DNA of 5,993 nt, taken from positions 1-5,993 of the forward strand of contig CAMOKK010000087.1 in assembly GCA_946617545.1 (NCBI GenBank). Direction: 5' to 3'. Position numbers and translations under genes: made by a program. The notes beneath the pieces were generated by a model that saw nothing but the letters and a program-made list of their open reading frames with translations, did not search any database and was not told the DNA's origin. Positions 5,353 to 5,993 of the stretch are shown in pieces (within the stretch, counting starts at the first letter, position 1; each line of letters opens with the position of its first letter). Origin of the DNA: an uncultured Bacteroidales bacterium. GTDB lineage: Bacteria > Bacteroidota > Bacteroidia > Bacteroidales > UBA932.

Positions 5353-5993
5353 ATGGCATACTACGAATTGAATGAGCAGGAGCAGGGACGAAGGGAATCC
5401 CTTGCCAAACTGAGGGAACTGGGTATCAATCCCTACCCGGCACCCATGTATCCGGTGAATACCACCACGGCGGAAATTGCGGAAGGCTTCAAGGCCGATG
5501 AAGGCAATTTCCAGGACGTGTGCATTGCCGGGCGCATCATGAGCCGCCGCATCATGGGGGCAGCCTCCTTCATGGAGCTGCAGGACAGCGTCGGCCGCAT
5601 CCAGGTGTACGTGAAGCGGGACGAGATTTGTCCCGGTGAGGACAAAACCCTGTACAACACCGTGTTCAAGAAACTCCTGGACATCGGAGACTTCGTGGGC
5701 ATCAAGGGCTTTGCCTTCTTCACCCAGACCGGCCAGCTTTCCGTACATGCCAAGGAGCTTACGGTACTGTCCAAGAGTCTCCGCGTGCTTCCCATCGTCA
5801 AGACGGATGCCGACGGAACCGTACACGACAGTTTTGAAGACCCGGAGCTCCGCTATCGTCAGCGCTATGTAGACCTGGTGGTGAACCCCCAAGTGAAGGA
5901 TACCTTTGTGAAGCGCACCCAGATTATCAACTGCATGCGGGAGTGCTTCAACGAGGCCGGCTGCCTGGAGGTGGAAACCCCCATCCTGCAGGC
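5353..5993 (+). CDS. lysS: Lysyl-tRNA synthetase, class II, N-terminal part (cut by window edge)
   Basis: These first 213 codons run off the right edge. The enzyme charges tRNA-Lys with lysine using ATP, in the cytoplasm. Visible are the N-terminal helix with [13 protein letters not shown] (18-30), the anticodon-binding OB-fold (about 55-145, with [23 protein letters not shown]), then the linker and catalytic-domain entry [15 protein letters not shown] (161-175), and class II motif 1 ending in EVETPIL (206-212). This combination is specific to LysS and separates it from AspRS and AsnRS. The ATG at 5353 gives the standard N-terminus and lies 22 bp after a good promoter element. The coding frame is open to the window edge with no disruption. 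Its neighbour on the left is divergent and apparently unrelated in function. Confidence 0.97.
   Translation, partial: MAYYELNEQEQGRRESLAKLRELGINPYPAPMYPVNTTTAEIAEGFKADEGNFQDVCIAGRIMSRRIMGAASFMELQDSVGRIQVYVKRDEICPGEDKTLYNTVFKKLLDIGDFVGIKGFAFFTQTGQLSVHAKELTVLSKSLRVLPIVKTDADGTVHDSFEDPELRYRQRYVDLVVNPQVKDTFVKRTQIINCMRECFNEAGCLEVETPILQ

Noticed and set aside
5284..5892. A 270-residue minus-strand open frame in which the lipoprotein would be the C-terminal part
   Set aside because: Everything upstream of 5283 is antisense to lysS and its promoter and has no recognisable protein character. The real gene starts at the signal-peptide Met at 5283, just after its promoter element.

Overview
This window looks like ordinary chromosome from a GC-rich member of the Bacteroidota, most likely order Bacteroidales. 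The evidence is four sites matching the Bacteroidota -7 promoter element TAnnTTTG placed correctly before genes, no clear Shine-Dalgarno sequences, and protein styles typical of the group: an SSB with a Q/P/G-rich tail ending in DDLPF, a short shikimate dehydrogenase, and a radical SAM/SPASM enzyme paired with a tiny lipoprotein. I cannot name a genus. Gene density is very high. No gene-free stretch exceeds about 70 bases, and I see no tRNA, rRNA, mobile element, CRISPR array or convincing intrinsic terminator.

Layout. (1) Positions 1-2495 on the minus strand hold a co-directional run, read right to left: a polytopic YbhN/AglD-like flippase-type membrane protein, shikimate dehydrogenase (aroE, overlapping the previous gene by ATGA), single-stranded DNA-binding protein (ssb), and the start of an aquaporin Z gene cut by the window edge. 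(2) A 65-bp divergent promoter region (2496-2560) separates this run from a plus-strand pair: a PfkB-family sugar/nucleoside kinase, probably adenosine-kinase-like, and a small COG2426-type membrane protein 2 nt behind it. (3) After a convergent 16-bp gap comes a minus-strand pair: a 67-residue lipoprotein gene followed, with a 1-bp TAATG overlap, by a radical SAM/SPASM protein. (4) A 69-bp divergent region (5284-5352) separates this pair from lysS on the plus strand, which runs off the right edge.

Most of the genes are housekeeping: DNA replication/repair (ssb), aromatic amino-acid biosynthesis (aroE), translation (lysS), water transport (aqpZ) and nucleoside or sugar phosphorylation. The least understood part is the lipoprotein + radical SAM/SPASM pair at 4049-5283. 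A maturase with an auxiliary Fe-S domain, coupled to a very small Cys-anchored acidic protein starting CYGPGP, looks like a peptide-modification system whose product would be a modified surface or periplasmic lipoprotein. I recall a Bacteroidota family pair of this kind (rSAM/lipoprotein, TIGR04133/TIGR04134), but I could not search, and to my knowledge the chemistry and purpose are undescribed.
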